From contig JAQBFJ010000071.1 of NCBI GenBank assembly GCA_032123435.1, positions 1-29,803 on the forward strand: a stretch of DNA of 29,803 nucleotides. The letters run 5' to 3'. The stretch's first letter is position 1. Every line of letters begins with the position of its first letter. A program made the position numbers and the translations under genes. Positions 23,592 to 29,803 of the stretch are shown here, in pieces. Source of the DNA: JAQBFJ01 sp032123435. Lineage in GTDB: Bacteria; Verrucomicrobiota; Kiritimatiellia; UBA8416; JAQBFJ01. Under the pieces are notes generated by a model, which saw only the letters and a program-made list of their open reading frames with translations, did no database searches and was not told the origin of the DNA.

Positions 23592-23737
23592 CTTGCCGCG
23601 GCGTAGTTTGCGACGAAGCCGGGTCTTCATCCTGCTTGCCTCGTCGAATCCGCCTCAGGCGGAGAAGACGGGTCCCATCCTGTTATCCTGTCTAAATGTT
23701 TTAAAATATTTTCTCTGGATGGCTGAATAGATACCAA

Positions 23738-24610
23738 TTATCCTGCGGGCATGAGCCAGCGCCAAAGCCATGTGTAAATCCACCATCTGTTCGGCGCTGG
23801 TTTGGGAATATGTGTTTCTCTTGCGCGATCCATTTTTACCGTCCATGAGAAATTAAGAAACAATCGGCTATGCCCGGAGTTTGGTCCGTATTGTTTCCAT
23901 TCCTGTTTTTTTCTGTTTGCCAATACGCGGTTGGGTGAAAGATCGCGTTCAAGCGAATGATCCTTTGTCAGATCAGTTTGTCGTGCAACTACATGACAGT
24001 TGTCCGGTAAATACAGGAACCTTGTGCCGTGATAGCGCTGCCAGCGCCAGAACATAGCGTCATCGAATCCGTAATTTCCGCAGAATTCTTCATCGTAACC
24101 ATATAGACGTAGAAAACGACTGCGTGAAAGGAGGAAAGTGTTTGGATGAGGGCGGCATGGGGAAGCGTCGGAAGCTATGCGTTTCATTTTATAAATGTTG
24201 CGGACAGGATTGTTTCTTTTTATCAACGCGCGCAGTGTTGTTTCGGGGAATTCGTGATCGAGATCGGTCAGTATGGCTTTGTCCGATCGTGCGTAGATCA
24301 TTCCAAGATTTCGCGCGCCAGGCTGATTCCACGGGATGTCTTTATCAATCTTCAGCATGAGCAGATTCAGGTTAATGTCATCAGGAATTTTTATTTCACT
24401 TGGTGATGCGTCATCTATCAGGACAAATTGGACGTGATCAAGGAGTTCGGGTGAATAGGAATTGTATTTTCTCAACAGGTCGGTCAGGGTTGATGTGTTA
24501 TCCTGATTAAAGTAGAATGCGGCAACATAGCTGAGTTCTATATGTGAAAAACTTCGAGCTGGTGTTCTTGAGCTGGAACCAGGGTCTTCCGATGTTACAG
24601 GGCTTGTCAT
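23738..24610 (-). CDS. GT2-like glycosyltransferase
   Basis: A 290-residue GT-A-type enzyme. LSYVAAFYFNQDN starts the fold (about 27-39), VLIDDAS (63-69) and NQPGARNLGM follow, TDLDHEFP supplies the DXD-like site, and GYDEEFCGNYGFDDAMFWRW is the GxxE/D-D acceptor-side motif of GT2/GT27-like enzymes. The first 25 residues are low-complexity and may be disordered. The start overlaps the stop of the upstream glycosidase-like/kinase fusion by four bases, so they are made together. Sugar specificity is unknown; a role in the same surface glycan as the plus-strand cluster is likely. Confidence 0.8.
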   Translation of the reverse strand: MTSPVTSEDPGSSSRTPARSFSHIELSYVAAFYFNQDNTSTLTDLLRKYNSYSPELLDHVQFVLIDDASPSEIKIPDDINLNLLMLKIDKDIPWNQPGARNLGMIYARSDKAILTDLDHEFPETTLRALIKRNNPVRNIYKMKRIASDASPCRPHPNTFLLSRSRFLRLYGYDEEFCGNYGFDDAMFWRWQRYHGTRFLYLPDNCHVVARQTDLTKDHSLERDLSPNRVLANRKKQEWKQYGPNSGHSRLFLNFSWTVKMDRARETHIPKPAPNRWWIYTWLWRWLMPAG

Positions 24611-26802
24611 AGATGATTTTTCTTCGATTTGAGTATGCGTTTTATGGATTGTTTGATCTTGTGTTTCCAGTCATAGGCCCAGAATGATGCTTTCATCCAC
24701 CATTCAAATTTGTGGTTTGTCTTCGTTAAATATGCGTTCATAAAGATGTTTCTGCCGGTCCAGTCGAGAGGATGACATATTCGTTTCAGATCCGCCAGAC
24801 GTTCGAGCATTTGTACGCCGTGCTTATAGAATATAGCCCTGCCTGTGTCTATAAGAGTAAATTCGGGTTCAAGATTATTCCCGATTCCGAACAGGACGTT
24901 ACCTGCTGACAGATCTTTGTAGTATACGCCGCGATTATGCATATTGTTCAGGAATGAAGACAGTTTTTCGTAAAACACCGTTTGGGGGATATTCTGATAG
25001 GATGTTTTGCCATCGCGGAAAGCATAAAAAGCACTGCGCGCGGAATAAGGCTGGTCAAAGAATCTATATACGAAATAATTGTCTGATACAGATGTTCTGC
25101 TATTCTGCTGGAAAAATGCCACTGGTTTCGGGGTGGATATGCCGCGTCTTGAAAGTTCATGCGCGCCGTTCCAGCTTCTTACCGCCTTTGATGGTTTCAG
25201 GAATTGCAGAAGTGTTTTGTGAAAACGTTTGATTTTGTGACGTTTTACTACCAATTGGCTTGAAAGATCGCGTGGATCCGGCATGGACCAGACGAGATTA
25301 CGTGCCCGGCGGAGCATTTGCTTGTTCCCGTATTTTTCCAGAGCTTCAGGCATGAACACGGATTGTTCAGTTGATGTTATTGTATCGGACGTGCATATGC
25401 CGTTCCATTTGTCGTTTCGAACGGGGTGAAAAAAGTCATTATGCTGATGAGAGAAACGGATGCCATGTAGAATGTCTGCTCCTGTTTTGAATGACGGTTT
25501 TGTGTTTATTGGCCATGTAAGATAGATGGGGCTTTCTGAGATCAATGGCGGCCAATGATCAAGCAATGTTCCGTCACGCGTGAATACGGAGGAAGAATTC
25601 AAATCATTTGTGTCATAACATTCCGGCAGGGCCGCGCAGTTTCCGTTTGTTGTCCATGCGACATGTATGAGTTTATCAGTCGTTTCGAATTCATGGATTT
25701 CCAGATCTTTTGCTGAGGCCAGATGGCGTTTGTACGTTGAGCCGGCAAGGAATGCTTTAGTTGTGCGGTACGCTTGAAAAGCTGGTCGTTCACGGTAATT
25801 GGCGATATTGCCATTAGCCTTACCGTAGAATGTCACATGAGGTATTTGGGGGTATTCATGGGTACCATCGTCAATAAGTCCTTCCCGTTGGCCAATCATA
25901 GGGCCCCAATATAATCGGGTTAGTGCGCCTGATGCCGCGGCCAGACAGCAATATCGGGCCAGGTAGTCGGCCTGTTTCTGTTCGACATTGGGAAGTATTC
26001 TGTTTATTCGGCGCATGCTCCATGCCGTATGGGAACATATTGTTTGAGAGATTCCGTAATATGAAGAAATGTTTTGTAGTGTTCTCGCCTTTTTTATCAA
26101 ATTGTACTTTATTGCGGGCGCAATGATTCGTCCGCAGATCTTATGATCAAATGTTTCAGGTTCTGTAGCTCTTTCGACAAATAAATTATCTGAATGTATG
26201 GATGGAAGTCGGGCGGAACTTTTCAGCAATCCAAGCAGTCCAATATTATATATCGGTTCGAAATCGGTTACATTAGGGCCTGCGATTATTATGTTTCTGG
26301 ATGATGCTTCGTCGTATGCTTCCTTCCATGCCGTGAGGAAAGTGTCGATGTTGTATCCGGTCCATTTGCACCTGTTGCATGTTGATCCAATTTCCATGAT
26401 CGCTATATCGTGTCCGTATGAATCAAGTATGCTGGATATGAAGTTACGCCAGCGTTCCTGTTGATTTTTCTTGTTCATATTTCCGGCTTCTTCAAATGGT
26501 TGAACGGGATGGAGGCAGACTTTGAATTTCTCGGATATGAGGCGTTTCAGGAATCTTTCCGTGTATGAATATTCGTCCGAATACGAGACGTCAAGTCTGA
26601 CGTGGTGTATATTAAGTTGGCTTAGTTGATGCAGGATATAGTCATCACATTCAGGGTCAGGCGCGCTCGCCACGCAGATCCCGAAGAAATCAAAGGGAAC
26701 TTGGTGTTCCGGGGGCGGCAGATGTCCGACAGAAATGGGGCTTCTGCCTGCAGAGTAAAGCAAGTTCTGTAATACGAATGTTATCTTGGCGCGTATACTC
26801 AT
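24607..26802 (-). CDS. Fusion of glycosidase-like domain and LPS kinase-like domain
   Basis: A 731-residue protein with two parts. Residues about 35-350 look like a TIM-barrel glycoside hydrolase (clan A style): FFGICVAS (39-46), HVRLDVSYSDE (67-77), VCLHPVQPF (95-103), IAIMEIGSTCNRCKW (133-147), IIIAGPNVTDFEP (171-183) and a late LYWGPMIG (297-304). The usual NE acid/base pair is not seen after EIG, so catalysis is doubtful. Residues about 360-480 may form a beta domain. From about 490 a WaaP/InaA-like kinase follows, with Lys520 (VVKRHK), YYKDLSAGNVLF (Asp630, Asn635) and LIDTGRA (Asp652); the loop reads YKD where HGD or HRD is usual. No signal peptide is present, so both domains should be cytoplasmic. 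It is the first gene of a two-gene operon with a GT2 enzyme. Confidence 0.75.
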   Translation of the reverse strand: MSIRAKITFVLQNLLYSAGRSPISVGHLPPPEHQVPFDFFGICVASAPDPECDDYILHQLSQLNIHHVRLDVSYSDEYSYTERFLKRLISEKFKVCLHPVQPFEEAGNMNKKNQQERWRNFISSILDSYGHDIAIMEIGSTCNRCKWTGYNIDTFLTAWKEAYDEASSRNIIIAGPNVTDFEPIYNIGLLGLLKSSARLPSIHSDNLFVERATEPETFDHKICGRIIAPAIKYNLIKKARTLQNISSYYGISQTICSHTAWSMRRINRILPNVEQKQADYLARYCCLAAASGALTRLYWGPMIGQREGLIDDGTHEYPQIPHVTFYGKANGNIANYRERPAFQAYRTTKAFLAGSTYKRHLASAKDLEIHEFETTDKLIHVAWTTNGNCAALPECYDTNDLNSSSVFTRDGTLLDHWPPLISESPIYLTWPINTKPSFKTGADILHGIRFSHQHNDFFHPVRNDKWNGICTSDTITSTEQSVFMPEALEKYGNKQMLRRARNLVWSMPDPRDLSSQLVVKRHKIKRFHKTLLQFLKPSKAVRSWNGAHELSRRGISTPKPVAFFQQNSRTSVSDNYFVYRFFDQPYSARSAFYAFRDGKTSYQNIPQTVFYEKLSSFLNNMHNRGVYYKDLSAGNVLFGIGNNLEPEFTLIDTGRAIFYKHGVQMLERLADLKRICHPLDWTGRNIFMNAYLTKTNHKFEWWMKASFWAYDWKHKIKQSIKRILKSKKNHL

Positions 26803-26838
26803 GTTTTCAGTCGATTTTCGGTTTGCAATATATGAATG

Positions 26839-26867
26839 AAGATATAGATTTCGTCATGCTGCATCAA
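26839..26867 (-). promoter_or_regulatory. Possible promoter of fusion gene operon
   Basis: On the minus strand TTGATG (26867-26862) and TATCTT (26844-26839) are 17 bases apart and lie 37 bases before the ATG at 26802. Spacing and place fit a sigma-70-type promoter, but neither hexamer is a full consensus. No clear ribosome site precedes the ATG. Confidence 0.35.
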
Positions 26868-26948
26868 CAATTAACACGTTTAATTTGCGGCAATAATCGG
26901 AAATGCGCGTCAAGATGCTTCTGAATGACGGTGAGGTGCAGGAGTGTT

Positions 26949-27197
26949 TAGCCCGCATATTTCATGAAGAATTGCATGCGTGTGGGATAAAACATTGTAA
27001 AACAATGGCTTTGTGCAGTAATTAAAGATTATTTGACAAATACATTTTGTAATATGGTTTCAGGAAAGAAAAGATGCATGCAATTTTTCACCGGAGGCGA
27101 GCCCATGCCTGCCAAGGCCGGTGTTATTGAGGATTCGCGGTATATTCATACAGCTTTATCCTCAATGCCTTGGCTTGATTGGCCTGAACTCGTGAAA
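26949..27197 (-). repeat. 250-bp repeat, copy 2 (inverted relative to copy 1)
   Basis: Reverse complement of 13276-13526 with about 14 differences and a one-base deletion. It carries the sequence of the last 17 codons of the ligase gene (17 codons less one base), but no ligase coding is found further upstream, so this copy is not a truncated ligase gene of any length. The matching ATGAATATACC frame inside it meets a stop after 29 codons. Confidence 0.9.
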
Positions 27198-27280
27198 CAA
27201 GCGGGTTAGGCTGTTAAATGCTTCCGCCGGCTACGCAGGGCAAGCAGGATGTGGCGGGATTAATATTTTTTACCACCCGT

Positions 27281-27381
27281 GTGCCAGCGTTAGAGCGCCC
27301 GAGGACACGAATAAGGAAATAAACGTGTTAGTTCAAGAAATCTTGACGGAAACTATTGTTTTATAGAGATTTCCCCGTCAA
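27281..27381. repeat. Partial composite unit plus conserved-loop hairpin, copy C
   Basis: ACCACCCGTGTGCCAGCG with CCCGAGGACACGAATAAGG resembles the first 45 bases of the composite unit. It is followed by GTTCAAGAAAT (27331-27341), then a stem of TTGACGG (27343-27349) with CCGTCAA (27375-27381) enclosing AAACTATTGTTTTATAGAG. The inner part matches copies A and B, while the outer stem is different yet still paired. Confidence 0.65.
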
Positions 27382-27438
27382 TCTGCCCTTTTTATTGTCT
27401 GTCCTGTCAAAAAACTCTTTCTCTCTTCTTAACTGAAG

Positions 27439-27451
27439 TTTTGCCATAAGG
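27439..27451 (+). repeat. IS left terminal inverted repeat
   Basis: TTTTGCCATAAGG, a 13-base perfect inverted match to 29791-29803. Identity fades immediately inside it. A few more bases outside (ACTGAAG) might belong to the end if the right side extends beyond the window. Confidence 0.8.
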
Positions 27452-27583
27452 AAAGATGCTGGAGATTCCGAAGAAAATCGAGGCTTTTTGATCGGTTTGC
27501 CAAGAAAATCCGGGAAAGTCGATTTTTTCTCTTTTTTTGCCTTGACTCTTATAGGCTATTATGAGAGATTGCATATAAGAACA

Positions 27584-27988
27584 ATGAGCCCATTATCACA
27601 GATCAGCCAGATTCGGCAGCGCATAGCGCGACTGGTTCGGCAAAGACAAGTAGCAGAACGGCGGCTTTCAGGGCGGGGAGAGCTGCTTAAAGGCACGTTG
27701 CTGGAGGTCAGGCGTACCTGCGGCAAGGCGGGCTGTAAGTGCGCGAAAGGCGAAAAGCACGTCTGCCATCAGCTTTCAGCCAGTATAGAAGGCCGCACCC
27801 GAACACGGAATGTGCCGCGTAAATATCTCACAAAGGTCAAACACTTGACCGATAACTATCGCCGATTCCGCCGTTCGCGGGCTGAATGGGTTCGGATCAA
27901 TGAACAGATAACAGATTTAATCAACCAGTTGGAAGTTGCTCGTACAGAGGAGGATTTCTCTAATGAATTCATGCGTAAAAAGAGCTAA
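27584..27988 (+). CDS. DUF6788 family protein, IS accessory gene
   Basis: A 134-residue basic protein starting at ATG 27584 (MSPLSQISQI); the open frame continues upstream, but this Met fits the family. The core LLEVRRTCGKAGCKCAKGEK (about 39-58) with its three cysteines, followed by a HQLSASIEGRTRTRNVPR strand and a helical tail (LTDNYRRFRRSRAEWVRINEQ), matches the short proteins encoded just upstream of transposases in many environmental bacteria. The cysteines may bind zinc. Its job in transposition is unknown. The next gene starts within its last 26 bases. Confidence 0.8.
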   Translation: MSPLSQISQIRQRIARLVRQRQVAERRLSGRGELLKGTLLEVRRTCGKAGCKCAKGEKHVCHQLSASIEGRTRTRNVPRKYLTKVKHLTDNYRRFRRSRAEWVRINEQITDLINQLEVARTEEDFSNEFMRKKS

Positions 27989-29543
27989 AAAAGAACGTGT
28001 TGCACAGCGACGTGCCGAGAAACAGGCCGAACGCAAACGCGAAAGCAAGCAGCGTCAGTACACGGCTTGGAAGCACCTGAGTCGTAACCAGAAGGAAGTT
28101 GCCAAACGTCTGGCTCACGGCGAGGCCTGCGATTATGTCCATGACGGTTCATGGGGGTTCTTCGATCGTTTCATGATTTTTCTCAAGGGCATCAATTACC
28201 TGGCCACGCTGGACTTGGACGGAGAAGGCTATGAGCGGCGCATGCTCACCATAGCCAAGCTTCTGCTTACTTACCAGGCGCGGATACTGCTGGGGATCGA
28301 TTCGGTGAACAAGATTCCTCATGTACTTTTCGGAGACATTGGGCTTTTGATGACACTGGGCTGGACTGCGATTCAGATCAAGGAGGGGGTATGCAGTCGG
28401 GGCAAAGGCAACCACGAGGGGCCTGTTCACAAGGACACTCTTCCGGACTGTCTCGAGCGGCTCGGTGCCGAGGAGATTACCAAGTGTCTGAATGACGGGA
28501 TCAAACTGCTCAGAAAGATCGGCATCCGTTTCAGCGGCGTCTTTGCTCTGGACGCGACCGATTTGCCGACCACGGCAAAATGCAAGGGACGCGGCGCCAA
28601 GCGAATAGAGCACCAAAAGCGCGATAAACAGGGCAATCTTGTGGTTATTCCGGAGATCATCTACGGATTCAAACTCCTGCTGGTCTTCGATGTATTCAAC
28701 CGTTACATAGTGGCGGCGAAGATGTTGAAGATTCAGGAGAACGAAAACCCTTATCTGTTGGAGATGGTCGATCTGGCACGCAGGAACATTGGGCGGAACG
28801 CAATTCAACTGTTGCTGGTGGATCGCGGGTTCCTGGACGGTGGGCGGCTGTGGGAATTGAAACACAAGCGCGGAATCAACTTTGTGATTCCAGCCAAGAC
28901 CGACATGGTAATCACCAACGACATCCGGGGTATGCGGGACCTGCCAGAGGATGAAGACTTGCACCGGCAGGAATGGAAGACGGAGAAAGGCGTTGTTCGT
29001 ACCATCGGGGCGGCTGGATTGCGAACCTTTGATGAGTATCGCAATCCGAAACACAAAAAGGGCGAAATTGCAGCAATCAACGCGGTGATGGTTACCTGCT
29101 GGGAAGGGCTTGACTACAAGCGAGGAAATGAAAAAGTGTTTCTGAGTTCGCTTGATGTCAGTGAGCCCCGGGAAGTGATTGACCGTTATGATTTGCGCAG
29201 CCTGATCGAAAACTGCGGCAACCGTGATCTGAAACAAGGCTGGCTGATCAACAGGTTTCCCAAAAAGCAGGTTGATGCCATCCGGGCACACGTCTTCCTG
29301 ACCATCGGCATGTTCAACATGACGCTGGCTTACCGCAGTGACGAAGGCGAAGAAATCGCCGCCGAATGCATCCGCCGTTACCGTATCAAAACCATGCACA
29401 AATCCCGGCATAAGTGCATGATCGTCTGCGGAGATCACTATGCTATTTTCGATTTCGAAGAATTGATGATCCTTATGGGCAACCCCGTCCGCTGTCCCAT
29501 GCGCACCGACGAAGATAAGTTCAGAAAGCTTTACGGGCTATAA
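27963..29543 (+). CDS. DDE transposase, IS4-like superfamily
   Basis: A 526-residue transposase. ATG 27963 was chosen because AGAGGAGG lies 9 bases upstream, better than the in-frame ATG at 27936. The RNase H-like catalytic core has FALDATDLPTT (first Asp), LLLVDRGFLDGGRLWELKHK (second Asp) and YDLRSLIENCGNRDLKQ, close to the Y-R-E-K signature of IS4-type enzymes and supplying the Glu. The lysine- and arginine-rich N-terminus (RAKKERVAQRRAEKQAERKR) is suited to DNA binding. The frame is intact, so the element may still move. The catalytic steps would be cut-and-paste of the ends at 27439 and 29803. Confidence 0.9.
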   Translation: MNSCVKRAKKERVAQRRAEKQAERKRESKQRQYTAWKHLSRNQKEVAKRLAHGEACDYVHDGSWGFFDRFMIFLKGINYLATLDLDGEGYERRMLTIAKLLLTYQARILLGIDSVNKIPHVLFGDIGLLMTLGWTAIQIKEGVCSRGKGNHEGPVHKDTLPDCLERLGAEEITKCLNDGIKLLRKIGIRFSGVFALDATDLPTTAKCKGRGAKRIEHQKRDKQGNLVVIPEIIYGFKLLLVFDVFNRYIVAAKMLKIQENENPYLLEMVDLARRNIGRNAIQLLLVDRGFLDGGRLWELKHKRGINFVIPAKTDMVITNDIRGMRDLPEDEDLHRQEWKTEKGVVRTIGAAGLRTFDEYRNPKHKKGEIAAINAVMVTCWEGLDYKRGNEKVFLSSLDVSEPREVIDRYDLRSLIENCGNRDLKQGWLINRFPKKQVDAIRAHVFLTIGMFNMTLAYRSDEGEEIAAECIRRYRIKTMHKSRHKCMIVCGDHYAIFDFEELMILMGNPVRCPMRTDEDKFRKLYGL

Positions 29544-29790
29544 AGCACTCGCATCCCACGCCCGGACTGTGCCCAGCGACCTGCTCGTCGCCGAATAAGC
29601 ATCCTTCCAAAGCTTCCCCACCCCGCATGCCGGTGGTCTCCTCAACGCAACACGGCAGTCCAGTGCGCACATGCTTCCGCACTGCACGAAAAACCGTCGG
29701 AGTCGGCGCTCGACGCCAGACCAGGGCTTCGGAACGCAGAAACACGAACTTTTTTCTGCCCGGATGCCCTGTTTTCAGAGAAAATCCACC

Positions 29791-29803
29791 CCTTATGGCA
29801 AAA
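29791..29803 (-). repeat. IS right terminal inverted repeat
   Basis: CCTTATGGCAAAA, perfect inverted match to the left end at 27439-27451. It coincides with the last base of the window, so its true outer limit cannot be seen. The 260 bases between the transposase stop and the window end show no gene. Confidence 0.8.

Larger units (their letters stand above)
23298..23737. other. Convergent intergenic region with hairpins, no gene
   Basis: This 440-bp gap lies between the ends of convergent gene clusters. It holds an inverted-orientation relative of the ATCCTGT repeat (ACAGGATCTACGGGAT near 23371), a perfect 17-bp hairpin (23404-23445), a small GTTCAG/CTGAAC hairpin (23459-23473), a conserved-loop hairpin (23536-23591) and a GCCTCAGGC-containing patch near 23653. 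No ORF here looks real. Confidence 0.8.
26803..27438. other. Intergenic region with promoter, inverted repeat copy and hairpins
   Basis: This 636-bp stretch lies between the start of the fusion gene and the insertion sequence. It holds a possible promoter for the fusion gene (26867-26839 on minus), the second 250-bp repeat copy (26949-27197), an ACCACCCG start-of-unit fragment with a conserved-loop hairpin (27281-27381) and CCTGTCAAAAAACTC near 27.41 kb. No gene is seen. Confidence 0.75.
27439..29803 (+). mobile_element. Insertion sequence, DUF6788 gene plus DDE transposase, IS4-like
   Basis: TTTTGCCATAAGG at 27439-27451 is matched exactly by its reverse complement CCTTATGGCAAAA at 29791-29803, the last bases of the window, so the element is at least 2,365 bp and may end right there. 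Inside are a DUF6788 gene and a 526-residue transposase, both on plus. Target-site duplication cannot be checked, because the right flank is outside the window. The left end lies directly after a dispersed repeat ending in CCTGTCAAAAAACTC. Confidence 0.85.

Noticed and set aside
23486..23730. Two short plus-strand ORFs in the convergent gap
   Set aside because: They run through hairpin and dispersed-repeat sequence, overlap in different frames and have no ribosome site or family likeness.
28149..29438. 429-codon minus-strand open frame
   Set aside because: It lies opposite the transposase, which has the DDE motifs; the antisense frame has no recognisable domain.

Overview
The window reads as a chromosomal segment of a diderm (LPS-making) bacterium, most likely from the PVC group (Kiritimatiellota, Verrucomicrobiota or Lentisphaerota). 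The pointers are a secreted subtilase with a C-terminal tail ending in an NRFYRL motif, a LamG-type remnant, a single-chain glycyl-tRNA synthetase, a LarB/LarC pair, and intergenic spaces full of dispersed hairpin repeats. This placement is inferred from protein style; no rRNA gene or other decisive marker is present.

Layout. Positions 1-1154 (minus) hold the start of a DUF362 protein cut by the window edge. A minus-strand operon at 4596-1596 encodes a DegT-type sugar aminotransferase, a Gfo/Idh/MocA oxidoreductase and NagB, a small amino-sugar cluster. A secreted subtilase-like protein follows on plus (5134-6669), then a Panacea-domain antitoxin with a downstream toxin-like gene (6741-7819). 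A tight plus operon at 8567-13328 encodes DXS, TlyA, NAD kinase and an O-antigen-ligase-like membrane protein. Positions 14384-13536 (minus) hold a GT2 glycosyltransferase, and 18046-14638 (minus) hold glyS-larB-larC, with a LamG fragment just after larC. From 18221 to 23297 (plus) runs an LPS-core-type cluster of two WaaP/InaA-like kinases and three GT-B glycosyltransferases. Facing it, 26802-23738 (minus) encodes a glycosidase-like/kinase fusion and a GT2 enzyme. An insertion sequence with a DUF6788 gene, a DDE transposase and 13-bp terminal inverted repeats occupies 27439 to the window end.

How the genes fit together. Most of the right half (12060-13328, 13536-14384, 18221-26802) looks devoted to building and phosphorylating LPS core or surface glycan, with three kinase-fold proteins, five glycosyltransferases and one polymer ligase. 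It is interrupted by the housekeeping/cofactor operon glyS-larB-larC. The block from about 13.5 to 26.9 kb is bracketed by two copies, in opposite orientation, of a 250-bp sequence that also forms the 3' end of the ligase gene. This suggests past or possible inversion.

The least ordinary content is (i) the inverted 250-bp pair, (ii) the glycosidase-like/kinase fusion, and (iii) at least two families of intergenic hairpin elements, one of which appears to keep its loop while its stem covaries. No CRISPR array, tRNA or rRNA was seen. All calls come from reading the sequence; no database search was possible.
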